Assembly (NCBI GenBank): GCA_947623685.1
Contig: CANQHF010000010.1
Coordinates: 1 to 38,716 of the forward strand
Reading direction: 5' to 3'
Length of the DNA stretch: 38,716 nucleotides
Origin: an uncultured Bacilli bacterium
Lineage (GTDB): Bacteria; Bacillota_I; Bacilli_A; RF39; UBA660
The position numbers were made by a program, and so were the translations under genes. The notes under the pieces are model-generated. The model did no database searches, was not told the DNA's origin, and saw only the letters and a program-made list of their open reading frames with translations. This document shows positions 27,176 to 36,959 of this stretch, piece after piece; the stretch's first letter is position 1; each line of letters begins with the position of its first letter.

Positions 27176-29749
27176 TTTATTTTTTTTCTTAATTTTCGTT
27201 TCAAAAAACATATAATAAGCTGCGAAAAAAACAAGAGAAATCGCTGATATTATAAGGCCTTCTTTCATTAGGTAAGGATAATATACCATCTTTATTTTAT
27301 GAGTACCTTTTTTTAAATTACAAGTTAAAAATGAATTGATATCTTTTGTTTTTACTTTTTTACCATCCACGTACACGCTCCAACCTTTATCATATGCAAT
27401 GGTTGTAAATAATATTTCATCATCTTTTGCATTTATTTTTCCATAAATATATGTATCACTATATTTTTCTACTTTTAATGTCTCATCATTTATTGCGTTA
27501 TAAAACTTATTAAACGCATCTTCATTAATCGTGTAAGCTCCAAATAATAAGTTGTTATTAGCGTTATCATTAAAATTAATTTTAACGTTTACGTAATCAG
27601 AATTTATTTTACCAGCATCAAAAACGTAATATTCATCAGATGTTAAAGTATAATAACTTCCTTCTATTTCAAAACTACTAACACCATCTGATCCAATGTA
27701 TAAATAAATGTTATCATGCTTTTTGTTATCCAAAACAAGTGTTAATTCACCAGATGCATCATATATTTCATAATTTAAATTTAAATCAAATGCATCATCA
27801 GATACGTTTGTTATTTTAGCATTATCACCAACTTCTTTTATATCAACTTTTTCAAATATATCCTTTATTAAAGATGATTTTAAAACAAACTCGCTTTGAT
27901 TAAGAAATGGATTATAATTAACAAGATGCCAATTTTTAATATCTTTATTAACGGCATAGGCAATCGATGTTGAATAATCATATCTTGAAATAACATTATT
28001 ATCATTTGCGCCAATTACTTTGTAATAATCATTATTAACGTATTTACCCATTATGTATTTTATGTTAAACATCGTGTTATATATTGGAGTTTGGTACTCT
28101 TTATAATAAAAACTATTAATGTTATTACCCGCAAGTCCAAGCATTCTTTGCGTTTTAGACATACTTTCATATGCCATTGATGAAAAGGTAGATATACCAT
28201 AATAATCATACCATGCCCCATCGTTTAATGTTAAATAATCCGTTTTTTCAATTCTATATAAACCATTATCTTCTTGTCTTGCCTTTTTAATTAAACTCAT
28301 ATAAGGCTTTTTATCCTGCATAAAATTTTTTATATCGTGATCTATGTCCCAGTTAACATCTATTGAATAAACGCACTCAAACAATATTAATAATGAAAAT
28401 ATTGCGTAAAGAAATTTTTTATTAACGCTTTTATTTTTATATAAAATAATAATAGCATAATATAAAATAAGTAAGCCAAGACATATTATTGCCTTTTTAT
28501 CAGTCATGTTTTTAAAATCAAGTTTATTAGATAAAAGCGTAACTAAAATAGCAACTAAAAAGCATATTGATATTCTTATTATTGATACATCTTTTATTCT
28601 TAAAATAGAATAATAACCCAAAGATATAAGAACAAAAACATATATAAATGAATAACGCCATGGCAAATCATTTGGAACATGAAAAGCATGCCATATAAAA
28701 TCAATGGTGTTTATGTTAAATGAAAAGAAGAAAAACAAAAGTGCTAAAATAGATAGAACTTTAAATTTTATGTTAATCTTTTTATTGATGAATAAAATAA
28801 GAATTAAAACCAAAGTAAGCATTCCAGGATATACGTTTGGAAGTGGTAAAATATCGCTTGAAAAAACGGTTCTTTTAACTCCGGTTAAATGGTTAAATAC
28901 ATAATTAGATATGGAAAAGTTCGTACTTAAAGATGGCATTACGTCTTTTGTTGCGGATATTGAGTTTAATGATGCATATAAAGGAAGAAGCAAAAAGGCT
29001 ACTAACATACCTGCTAAAACGGATGAAAACAAAAATGTTGAGCATTTTTTTAGTATGTTTTTAATTTTAAAGTTACCCTTATAAATTAATAATCCAATAA
29101 AATAAACAACACTAAAAATGCATATCATATACCCAATAAAATAGTTAGCAAATAACATAACAGCAAGGCTTATAATATAAAGGCTTGCTTTATTTTCATT
29201 TATTATTTTGTTTATTCCAATCATTATAATTGGTAAAAATACCATTCCATCGAGCCACATTATGTTCCAGTAATAAGCGCAAAAATATCCAGAAAAACTA
29301 TATAAGCATCCAAAAAACGCAATTAATATGCTGTTTTTTTTGAAGGTGTTTTTCAAATAACAAGACATACTTATTTGTGCTACTACCACTTTAAGTGCAA
29401 TTATAACCGAAAAAGCCATTACGATGTTTTCTTTTTTAAAAAGTAAAAGCACCAAGTTAAATGGACTAGATAAATAATTTAAAAAATTTCTATAAAATGC
29501 AATTCCACCGGCAGTATTAAAAGAATATAAAAGAGATTCTCCTTGTTTTATGCGATCATACAATTCATTAAGTAACGGACCATACTGATGATAAAAATCA
29601 ACATCAAGCATTGAGTTGTTACCAAATGGTGCTATTTTTTGTAGAGAATATATAACTATTATAATAATACTAGATAAAAGAAAACCCAGCATAATCCATT
29701 TATTATCATTTAAAAAAGCTTTTATTCTTTTTTTCATTATGATCACCAT
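27155..29749 (-). CDS. YfhO-family multi-pass membrane protein
   Basis: 864 aa, about 12 TMs; MLDVDFYHQYGPLLNELYDRIKQGESLLYSFNTAGG, AYCWNIMWLDGMVFLPIIMIG, C-terminal LKKGTHKIKMVYYP. Confidence 0.88.
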   Translation of the reverse strand: MVIIMKKRIKAFLNDNKWIMLGFLLSSIIIIVIYSLQKIAPFGNNSMLDVDFYHQYGPLLNELYDRIKQGESLLYSFNTAGGIAFYRNFLNYLSSPFNLVLLLFKKENIVMAFSVIIALKVVVAQISMSCYLKNTFKKNSILIAFFGCLYSFSGYFCAYYWNIMWLDGMVFLPIIMIGINKIINENKASLYIISLAVMLFANYFIGYMICIFSVVYFIGLLIYKGNFKIKNILKKCSTFLFSSVLAGMLVAFLLLPLYASLNSISATKDVMPSLSTNFSISNYVFNHLTGVKRTVFSSDILPLPNVYPGMLTLVLILILFINKKINIKFKVLSILALLFFFFSFNINTIDFIWHAFHVPNDLPWRYSFIYVFVLISLGYYSILRIKDVSIIRISICFLVAILVTLLSNKLDFKNMTDKKAIICLGLLILYYAIIILYKNKSVNKKFLYAIFSLLILFECVYSIDVNWDIDHDIKNFMQDKKPYMSLIKKARQEDNGLYRIEKTDYLTLNDGAWYDYYGISTFSSMAYESMSKTQRMLGLAGNNINSFYYKEYQTPIYNTMFNIKYIMGKYVNNDYYKVIGANDNNVISRYDYSTSIAYAVNKDIKNWHLVNYNPFLNQSEFVLKSSLIKDIFEKVDIKEVGDNAKITNVSDDAFDLNLNYEIYDASGELTLVLDNKKHDNIYLYIGSDGVSSFEIEGSYYTLTSDEYYVFDAGKINSDYVNVKINFNDNANNNLLFGAYTINEDAFNKFYNAINDETLKVEKYSDTYIYGKINAKDDEILFTTIAYDKGWSVYVDGKKVKTKDINSFLTCNLKKGTHKIKMVYYPYLMKEGLIISAISLVFFAAYYMFFETKIKKKNKKDKFIV

Positions 29750-29796
29750 ATAAATAATAACATAAAAAAAGAAAAGTAAGCAATCATTTTTAATTT

Positions 29797-30543
29797 CTAC
29801 TCTAAAACATTTTTAATTTCAGCTGGATTTTCCTTTAAATACACACATAGCTTTTCATTATTATCAACCGTTGCAAGTAAAATATCTTTTGTATTATGTC
29901 CTTTAATTTTTAGTTGTTTTAAAAGCCATTTTTCGTCTTTATTAATTTTTTGTAAATTCTTAACCATTATTTTACCATCTATTATAACGTTTGACAAAAG
30001 GCCCTGTTTTGTTGGTTTTAAATTCATATCCTTAATAGTAACTGGATTATATTCATCCTTAAGTAAAAAACTAACCTTTCCATTTGCTTCCATAAGCGCA
30101 TACTTAATTTGACTTATATCAAAATATCCTGCTATCCTAGTTGTTTCTAAAAAATCATTTATATCTAACTTTACTCTTTTTAAGTTCTTATATATAAACT
30201 TACCATCACTAATAATTAAAGTTGGACTACCGATAAAAAATCTTCTTATTAAAATACTTTTCATCGTTAAAATGGAAACTAAAGTTGCAATAAATCCAAA
30301 GATAATAACCGCAACTACCCCATTCATTATCTGAATATCAAGGTTCATTGATATTTCAGCGGCAAAATTACCAATTGAAATACTAATTACGTAATCAAAT
30401 AAACTAAGCTCTGATACTTGTTTTTTACCAATTATCTTCGTTATGAAAAATAAAGTTACCAATGAAAATAAAGCCCTTGATGCAACGATTAATACCTCTT
30501 GCCAATTTGTGTTTAAAATATCAGAAATCACAATTATCACCAT
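29797..30543 (-). CDS. DUF421/YetF-like membrane protein
   Basis: ASRALFSLVTLFFITKIIGKKQVSELSLFDYVISISIGNFAAEIS; RIAGYFDISQIKYALMEANGKVSFLLK. Confidence 0.88.
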   Translation of the reverse strand: MVIIVISDILNTNWQEVLIVASRALFSLVTLFFITKIIGKKQVSELSLFDYVISISIGNFAAEISMNLDIQIMNGVVAVIIFGFIATLVSILTMKSILIRRFFIGSPTLIISDGKFIYKNLKRVKLDINDFLETTRIAGYFDISQIKYALMEANGKVSFLLKDEYNPVTIKDMNLKPTKQGLLSNVIIDGKIMVKNLQKINKDEKWLLKQLKIKGHNTKDILLATVDNNEKLCVYLKENPAEIKNVLE

Positions 30544-30584
30544 TTATATGATTAACAAAAAAAGTATATTTATTCAATGTTAGA

Positions 30585-30614
30585 TGGACATTAAAGCCTT
30601 AATCTTGTTATAAT
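30585..30614 (+). promoter_or_regulatory. SigA-like promoter for tmcAL
   Basis: TGGACA (30585-30590), 18-bp spacer, TATAAT (30609-30614), then AAAGGAG-N8-ATG. Confidence 0.6.
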
Positions 30615-30636
30615 ATTGATATAAAGGAGCTTATTT

Positions 30637-31755
30637 ATGATAAACGTTGGTGTAATAGCGGAATACAATCCATTTCATAATGGACACATTCATCATTTAA
30701 ATGAAACTAAAAAAATGTTCCCAAATGCTAATTTAATTCTTATACTAATTGGAAATTTTACTCAGCGTGGCGATGTAAGTGTAATTAATAAATGGGATAA
30801 AACTAATTTAGCGTTAGAATATGGTTTTGATTTAGTGGTAGAACTTCCCTTTAACGTTGCAACTTCATCTGCTAGCATTTATGCTAAGGGAGCAATTGAC
30901 ATATTGAACATGTTAAATTGTAACTATTTAGTTTTTGGCTGTGAAACAAATGATGTTAAATTATTAGAAAATTTGGTTTATGCAACTAATAATAATTATG
31001 ATTATGAAAACAAAATAAAAACATATTTAGATAAGGGATTTAATTATCCAAAAGCCTGCTCTTTAGCACTTAATGACATAACAAATGTAAAAATTGATAA
31101 ACCAAATGACGTTTTAGCTTTGGAATACGTAAGAAGCATCATAAATTCTAATAGCAAGATAAAACCAGTAAGTATAAAAAGAACAAATAATTACCACGAA
31201 AAGATGGTACGTAATAAAATATCTAGTGCAACTTCAATTAGAAAAAACCTTGATAATACGAATTTAGTTAAACACTCCTTACCAAAAAAATCACTTGATT
31301 TAACAAAAAATATTTCACTAAATGATTATTTTAAATACATAAAGTACGAAATAATAACGTGTGATAAGTTAAACGAAATATTAGATGTTGATGAAGGAAT
31401 TGAAAATAAATTAAAAAAAGAAATCATATCCGCGAAAACAACCGATGATTTAATATTAAAAATAAAATCAAAAAGATACTCGTATAATAGAATAAAAAGA
31501 ATGCTACTTCATATTCTTACTAAAACACCAAAAAATTATGATGTTAATATTAAATACATAAGAGTGTTAGGATTTAGTAAAAAAGGTGCTAAAATCTTAA
31601 AAGAAATTAAAAATAGTGTAAAAGTTCCAATCATAACAAAATATAAAAAAGAATATAATGATCTGTTTTTAGACGATCTAAAAGCATCTAAATTATATTC
31701 TTTAATAGCAAACTATAATTATAAAGAAGAGTTTAAATCTAGTATTAAAAAGTAA
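30637..31755 (+). CDS. tmcAL: tRNA(Met) cytidine acetate ligase (TmcAL/YlbM family)
   Basis: GVIAEYNPFHNGHIHHL, GNFTQRGDVSVINKWDKTNLALEYGFDLVVELPF, SSATSIRK. Confidence 0.92.
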   Translation: MINVGVIAEYNPFHNGHIHHLNETKKMFPNANLILILIGNFTQRGDVSVINKWDKTNLALEYGFDLVVELPFNVATSSASIYAKGAIDILNMLNCNYLVFGCETNDVKLLENLVYATNNNYDYENKIKTYLDKGFNYPKACSLALNDITNVKIDKPNDVLALEYVRSIINSNSKIKPVSIKRTNNYHEKMVRNKISSATSIRKNLDNTNLVKHSLPKKSLDLTKNISLNDYFKYIKYEIITCDKLNEILDVDEGIENKLKKEIISAKTTDDLILKIKSKRYSYNRIKRMLLHILTKTPKNYDVNIKYIRVLGFSKKGAKILKEIKNSVKVPIITKYKKEYNDLFLDDLKASKLYSLIANYNYKEEFKSSIKK

Positions 31756-31759
31756 GTTT

Positions 31760-34318
31760 TTAGTACTTTCTTGACTCTTCTTTTTGTTTTTGTTCTTCAT
31801 CATAAAATCCACTTTTAAATGCGGTTTTTGATGCGTTTAAAAAGTAAGAATCAAACATATTTGATATATTTTTTAAATTATTAACTAATTCTTGTTTTGG
31901 CATCATTAACATTTTAGAAGCATCTTCTAAATTAAAGTTTGAAACGACTGATAACATACTTGAAATAATAGGATTAGAATTAATATAAAGCATGAAATTT
32001 TGATCTTGAAGCAAAAATTTATAAGCGTTACCTATTTTAAGTTTTAACATTTTATATGCGTTATTTAAAGCATTATCATTTAAATTACCCTTCTTACTTA
32101 AAGAATTTATTTTCTTTAATGCATCAGTTAAATTATCCTTTACATCTAAAGCATTACCTTTGGTTGCTAAAGCTATTTGAGTAATAGACATTTCTTTTCT
32201 ATTTAATCCAAAATACATTGAAACTAATTCAATTTCCATTGGGCTTAATAAAGTAAGAGCCATATTAAACTGATCTTTTGTTATTTTATTGACGTTTAAA
32301 AACTTACTTAATTTATCGATTTCCTTATTATTACTATTCTTTTTTATATCATTAGCAATGTAATTTAAACTATCTTGCACGATTTTATTTATGCTTTCCC
32401 CACTTCTTTTATACTTTTCACTTAAATAAATTAAATCAGCTTCTTTAGTACTTATTCCAAAATAAGATTTAATAAGATTTTGTCTTCCAACTGATAATTT
32501 ATTTAATAATTTTATAAAATCATCTTTAGATATTTTATTTTCTTTTAAATAATCAGATAAATTAATTTTTTGTATTTTTGATTCTTTTATTATATTTTTT
32601 GCTGCAGCATCTATTACGCTTTGAATCGTTGCAACGCTCTTATTATATCTTTTAGCAATTTCTTCTTTCGATAAAGCCTTTTCATACAATCCTAAATAAC
32701 ATGCTAAAACGTTTTTACTAAACGAATCTAATTGATCAATTCTTCTTAAAAATTCATCTTTTCCGTGTTCTTTTATAAATTCATCTATCAATGATGCAGC
32801 ATCCTTACCTGATTTTTTTATAGTTTGTTTTTCCTTATTTTCTTCTTTTTTCTTATTTTCTTGTTTTTCTTCTTTTTCTTTTTCTTCTTTTTCCTTCTTA
32901 TTAGTTTCATTTTCTTTTACTAGTTCTTCAATTACTTTTGGCGTTTCTTGTTTTTGACCCTTTTTTATTTCTTTTAAATTATTTTCTTTTTGCTGCTTTT
33001 TAGGTTTTTCAGTATTTTTAGTTAAACTTATGTTCATTTTATCGATTGATTTTTTTAACGTATTCGTAACATTTTCTTTAGTATATCCCATTATATCTGC
33101 TATTTGATCAATCGTTTTAGGTGCTAAATATAAACTCACAATTAATTTTTCAGTAGTAGTTAAAACTTTCTCATTTTTTAAAATACCTTTTTTAAGTAAA
33201 GACCTTAAATCATTGGTATCTTTTTGTTTTGGTTTTTCTTTTGCTTCCTTTTTATTTGTTTTATTATTTTCTGTTTTAACTTTTTTTTGTTCCAGCTTTT
33301 TATTTTCTTTATTTATTTTTTGCTTTTTTGATTCTTCTTTAGGTTTTTCTTTTGCTTCCTTTTTATTTTTAGTTTCCTTTTTTTCCTTACTTTTATTAGG
33401 ATCTTTTGTTTTGTTTTCTTCATTTGCTGCTTTGGTTTTTTTATTTCGATATTCTTTATTTATTTTGATAATTAACGTTAAGTTATCAATTGCCCTTTTA
33501 AAATCTTTTTCTTTTTTTGGTCTTGTTTTTTTATCTAATTTTTCTCCAAAAACTTCTTTTATATACCTTTGTGAATTATAATCCATTTTAGATAGCATCT
33601 CGAAAATAAAAGCGTTAGTTATTGAATTATCATTACACATTAATCTTATATAATCAAAAAAAGTAAACTCTAAACTATCTTTATTTAATTCGTTTTTTAT
33701 GATGTATGGAACATCATTATCTTCTCTTTTAAGAAGCATATAGCTGTATAATTTTATTAATATTTCGTTTATTAATGGGTCATCTTGATTTATTTCAAAT
33801 ATTTTATCACCCTTCATCCCGAAATATAAAATAAATGTTTTTTTATATGAGTAATCAAGGTTTTTAACAGCGTTTATGATTTCTTCATCTTCAAACGTAT
33901 CTAAAAGATCATATAAACTTCCAAATTCCAAGCTCTTTTTTTCCTTTACTTTTTGATTTAACATATAGATATTAAAACTATTAATATCATCTTCATCATC
34001 TGGTGAAAAATAAGGATTATATCGAACGTAATCATTATAATAATTAATTATTTCATCTTTATTAAATAATCTTAAAATAACATTATCTTTTAAATTTATC
34101 ATATCGTTATTTTGATTTATAACGCTAAAAGCTATTTTTAAATCATCTATTTCATAATCATTTAAAAAAACACTTGTTTGTTTAAATATATCAATATCAT
34201 CGCCAAACGTTTTTACTAATACGTTATAATTTTTAATTGATGTAAAAAAAAGTGAAAAATAAAATTTAATTTTACTATCAAATTGTGGTAACTTAAATTC
34301 CTTATTTATTGTATTCAT
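31760..34318 (-). CDS. 852-aa protein with multiple sigma-region-4-like (HTH) repeats and Lys/Glu-rich linkers
   Basis: Repeated L(S/T)xxxxxLIxxYFGL...IA...Y....V...I..ALK.I units, e.g. QLDSFSKNVLACYLGLYEKALSKEEIAKRYNKSVATIQSVIDAAAKNI and LLSPMEIELVSMYFGLNRKEMSITQIALATKGNALDVKDNLTDALKKI. Confidence 0.7.
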   Translation of the reverse strand: MNTINKEFKLPQFDSKIKFYFSLFFTSIKNYNVLVKTFGDDIDIFKQTSVFLNDYEIDDLKIAFSVINQNNDMINLKDNVILRLFNKDEIINYYNDYVRYNPYFSPDDEDDINSFNIYMLNQKVKEKKSLEFGSLYDLLDTFEDEEIINAVKNLDYSYKKTFILYFGMKGDKIFEINQDDPLINEILIKLYSYMLLKREDNDVPYIIKNELNKDSLEFTFFDYIRLMCNDNSITNAFIFEMLSKMDYNSQRYIKEVFGEKLDKKTRPKKEKDFKRAIDNLTLIIKINKEYRNKKTKAANEENKTKDPNKSKEKKETKNKKEAKEKPKEESKKQKINKENKKLEQKKVKTENNKTNKKEAKEKPKQKDTNDLRSLLKKGILKNEKVLTTTEKLIVSLYLAPKTIDQIADIMGYTKENVTNTLKKSIDKMNISLTKNTEKPKKQQKENNLKEIKKGQKQETPKVIEELVKENETNKKEKEEKEKEEKQENKKKEENKEKQTIKKSGKDAASLIDEFIKEHGKDEFLRRIDQLDSFSKNVLACYLGLYEKALSKEEIAKRYNKSVATIQSVIDAAAKNIIKESKIQKINLSDYLKENKISKDDFIKLLNKLSVGRQNLIKSYFGISTKEADLIYLSEKYKRSGESINKIVQDSLNYIANDIKKNSNNKEIDKLSKFLNVNKITKDQFNMALTLLSPMEIELVSMYFGLNRKEMSITQIALATKGNALDVKDNLTDALKKINSLSKKGNLNDNALNNAYKMLKLKIGNAYKFLLQDQNFMLYINSNPIISSMLSVVSNFNLEDASKMLMMPKQELVNNLKNISNMFDSYFLNASKTAFKSGFYDEEQKQKEESRKY

Positions 34319-34355
34319 ATTATATTAATTCCTTCTTTAAAAAAATCATATCATA

Positions 34356-34384
34356 AAAAAAACCAAAAAACTAGTCTTTTGGTT
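34356..34384 (-). terminator. Terminator at the end of spoVAE
   Basis: aaaaccaaaa / ttttggtttaa inverted repeat with T-run on the minus strand. Confidence 0.6.
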
Positions 34385-34739
34385 TAAAAATAAGGGTTAA
34401 AATAAATCCAAATACGATTGCTGCAACAATTCCCGTTGATGTTAAACTAAACATTCCCCCTAAAAGTCCTAACAAACCTGTTTCGTTTGCTTTATCTAAT
34501 GCTCCATGAATTAAAGAATGACCAAAACTTGTAATTGGTACCAAAGTACCTGCGCCAAACCATTTAATAAATTTATCATATAATCCAAATGAGTCTAAAA
34601 ATGCACCTGTAACAACAAAAATGCTAGTGACATGACCAGGGGTAAGTTTGGTATTATCAAGAATTAATTGTCCGATTAAACAAACAAATCCACAGAATAA
34701 AAACGAGTATAAAAATATCATTTTACCACCTCCAAGCAA
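34371..34739 (-). CDS. spoVAE: Stage V sporulation protein AE
   Basis: LIGQLILDNTKLTPGHVTSIFVVTGAFLDSFGLYDKFIKWFGAGTLVPITSFGHSLIHGA. Confidence 0.92.
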   Translation of the reverse strand: MLGGGKMIFLYSFLFCGFVCLIGQLILDNTKLTPGHVTSIFVVTGAFLDSFGLYDKFIKWFGAGTLVPITSFGHSLIHGALDKANETGLLGLLGGMFSLTSTGIVAAIVFGFILTLIFKPKD

Positions 34740-35713
34740 ACCGCATGAGAAATCGATGGTAAAGAAAGTTTTTGATTATTCATCGTAGGACTCATTAACG
34801 CTCCTGTTGCAACTAATAATACTTTTTTTAATTTTCCTTGCATCATTTTATTTATAATATCCGTATAAGTAACCAAAGCAAGACATGCTGGGCCACTACC
34901 ACCTGCTTTTACCTGTGGTTGTTTTTTTCTTTGGTATATAATGCAAGCTGAATCTTCATGCTTATCTTTTAAATCAATGTCATATGCTTCTAGCATATAT
35001 ACATTTAATATTTCCTTTCCATAAACTCCCAAATCACCAGTTAATATTAAATCGTAATCATCTACCGTCGTGTTAGTATCTTTTAAATGCTCATAAATCG
35101 TTCTTGCTGCAGAAGGTGCCATAACCGATCCCATATCATATATATCAGTTACTCCCATATCAGTTGTTGTTCCAATCGTTGCGGATGTAACTTTAATTTT
35201 TTGTTTTTCATTTGTTAAAATGCAAGAAGCAGAACCAGTTACGGTAAAAGTTGATCTTTTTGGTTTAGGACAACCATATTCTACTGGGTTTCTATACTGT
35301 CTTTCCGCAGTCATATTATGTGATGATACATTACAAAGTACGTTTGAAATTTCTTTGTTTTGTAATAAACTTGATCCAATTATAATTTCTTCACACATTG
35401 ATGCACAAGCATTATATACTCCTAAAAATGGTCTATTAAACTTAACTGATGCATATGCGTTTGGGGTAATTTGATTAAGTAAATCTGCTCCAATTACAAC
35501 ATCTATGTTTTCTAACTTAATTTTAGCCTTATTAAAAACAATATTAACCGCATCATTTATCATCTTAACTTCAGATTGTTCAAACGTTTTTTCTCCAGCA
35601 TAATAATCATCATACGTTTTATCATAAAGCTTACCAAAATTCCCTTCTTTTTCATCTTTACCCGCAACGGTTGAAGTAGCTTTTAAATATACGTTGTTAA
35701 AATTAATCGTCAT
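34718..35713 (-). CDS. spoVAD: Stage V sporulation protein AD
   Basis: GADLLNQITPNAYASVKFNRPFLGVYNACASM, SSHNMTAERQYRNPVEYG, TGSASCILTN, GDLGVYG. Confidence 0.96.
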   Translation of the reverse strand: MTINFNNVYLKATSTVAGKDEKEGNFGKLYDKTYDDYYAGEKTFEQSEVKMINDAVNIVFNKAKIKLENIDVVIGADLLNQITPNAYASVKFNRPFLGVYNACASMCEEIIIGSSLLQNKEISNVLCNVSSHNMTAERQYRNPVEYGCPKPKRSTFTVTGSASCILTNEKQKIKVTSATIGTTTDMGVTDIYDMGSVMAPSAARTIYEHLKDTNTTVDDYDLILTGDLGVYGKEILNVYMLEAYDIDLKDKHEDSACIIYQRKKQPQVKAGGSGPACLALVTYTDIINKMMQGKLKKVLLVATGALMSPTMNNQKLSLPSISHAVCLEVVK

Positions 35714-35716
35714 ATT

Positions 35717-36157
35717 CTACCCTCCAAAAAATAAGTATCTTATAATTCCAAATACATAAGCAGATACTACTCCATATAATATTACACTACCTGTTAACTT
35801 AAAAGCATTAGCACCAATTCCAGTTACTAGTCCTTCCTTTTTATAATCAATCATACTAGATGTCATCGCATGAGCAAAACCAGTTATCGGAACAATAAGT
35901 CCTGCTTTTGCTTTAGAAACTAAATTATCAAAAAAACCAAGAGCCGTACAAAGCGATGCAATAAATATTAATATCACAATCATTATTGATGTTGCATCTT
36001 TGTGGGGCACATTAAAATTATTTTCTAAAACAAAGACAATTATTTGTCCGAGTAATCCGACTAAACCTCCTACAACAAACGCAATTATTCCATTCTTTAA
36101 TTTATTTTCTTGTGGAACTATTTTACTAGTCATTTGTTTATAACTTTCTTTATCCAT
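35717..36157 (-). CDS. spoVAC: Stage V sporulation protein AC (start MDKESYK; the upstream ORF extension is non-coding)
   Basis: AFVVGGLVGLLGQIIVFVLE...ATSIMIVILIFIASLCTALGFFDNLVSKAKAGLIVPITGFAHAMTSSMIDYKKEGLVTGIGANAFKLTGSVILYGV; GGTGAT before ATG 36157. Confidence 0.94.
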   Translation of the reverse strand: MDKESYKQMTSKIVPQENKLKNGIIAFVVGGLVGLLGQIIVFVLENNFNVPHKDATSIMIVILIFIASLCTALGFFDNLVSKAKAGLIVPITGFAHAMTSSMIDYKKEGLVTGIGANAFKLTGSVILYGVVSAYVFGIIRYLFFGG

Positions 36158-36172
36158 TTTAATCACCAATAT

Positions 36173-36201
36173 TAATATGAAAAAAGTTTGGTAATTTATA
36201 C
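36173..36201 (-). promoter_or_regulatory. Candidate forespore (SigG/SigF-type) promoter for spoVAC-AD-AE
   Basis: GTATA (36201-36197), 17-bp spacer, CATATTA (36179-36173), matching GHATR / CATNHTA. Confidence 0.65.
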
Positions 36202-36211
36202 CAAACTTTTT
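36181..36211. terminator. Terminator-like perfect inverted repeat between the sigF-like gene and spoVAC
   Basis: aaaaagtttggta / taccaaacttttt, 13-bp stem and 5-nt loop. Confidence 0.75.
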
Positions 36212-36277
36212 AATTAATTTAAAAAAAAGCATACATTTTTTGTGTACACTTTTATTTTTCAACTTCAAATTAATTTT

Positions 36278-36958
36278 TTATGGTACTAAAGACATTTTCG
36301 TCTTCATTTTAGATAATACTTTTTTTTCAAGTCTTGAAACATATACTTGATTAACTCCCATTATTTCAGCTACTTCACTTTGTGTTAAGTCTTTAAAATA
36401 TCTATTTATCAGTAATTGTTTTTCATCATCACTTAAACATTTAAAAGCTTCTTTTAAATCTAGCATTTGTTCACTACTTATTTTTTCTTCTTTTGAAAAA
36501 ACATCAAGCAAGGTAATGGTTTTCCCTTCTTGTTTTATTTCTTCATCCAAGCTTTTAGCACCTTTACACGCATCTAGTGCACTTATTATTTTTTCTATAG
36601 GAACACCAAGCATATTTGCAATATCATTTAGCGATGGATAATAACCTCTAACAGAAAAATGTTTATCCATATATTCATTTATTTTCCTGCCAAGTCTTGC
36701 TAAATCCTTACTTATTTTAACGCTTTTATTTTCCCTTACGTATTTATTTACTTCCCCTAAAACATACGAAAATGCATAAGTTGAAAATTTCACGTCTCTT
36801 GTTGGATCAAATTTTTTATAAGCATTTATTAATCCAATCATACCAACTTGATATAAATCTTCTTTATCACAATATCCGTGATATTTTGAACAAATGCCAT
36901 ACACCAAGTTACTGTTTTGTTTAATTATTTCGTCTAGTTCGTAAGTTATGTTTTGCAA
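36278..36958 (-). CDS. sigF: Sporulation RNA polymerase sigma factor, SigF/SigG family (SigF by synteny)
   Basis: DLYQVGMIGLINAYKKFDPTRDVKFSTYAFSYVLGEVNKYVREN; LTQSEVAEIMGVNQVYVSRLEKKVLSKM; directly upstream of spoVA and downstream of a SpoIIAA-like gene. Confidence 0.85.
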   Translation of the reverse strand: MQNITYELDEIIKQNSNLVYGICSKYHGYCDKEDLYQVGMIGLINAYKKFDPTRDVKFSTYAFSYVLGEVNKYVRENKSVKISKDLARLGRKINEYMDKHFSVRGYYPSLNDIANMLGVPIEKIISALDACKGAKSLDEEIKQEGKTITLLDVFSKEEKISSEQMLDLKEAFKCLSDDEKQLLINRYFKDLTQSEVAEIMGVNQVYVSRLEKKVLSKMKTKMSLVP

Positions 36959-36959
36959 A

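Noticed and set aside
32820-33420. Low-complexity T/C-rich tract with repeated words, considered as a CRISPR or tandem repeat
   Set aside because: It encodes Lys/Glu-rich linkers in frame; only one 27-nt exact repeat pair, no regular spacer structure. No CRISPR array seen in the window.
33213-33581. 122-aa plus-strand hydrophobic ORF (FLFVLLFSVLTFFCSS...)
   Set aside because: Antisense to the Lys/Glu linkers of the 852-aa protein (AAA/GAA read as TTT/TTC); a compositional artifact.
36158-36268. N-terminal extension of the spoVAC ORF (MKLKNKSVHKKCMLFF...)
   Set aside because: Overlaps a terminator hairpin and the candidate forespore promoter; SD-supported start is ATG 36157.
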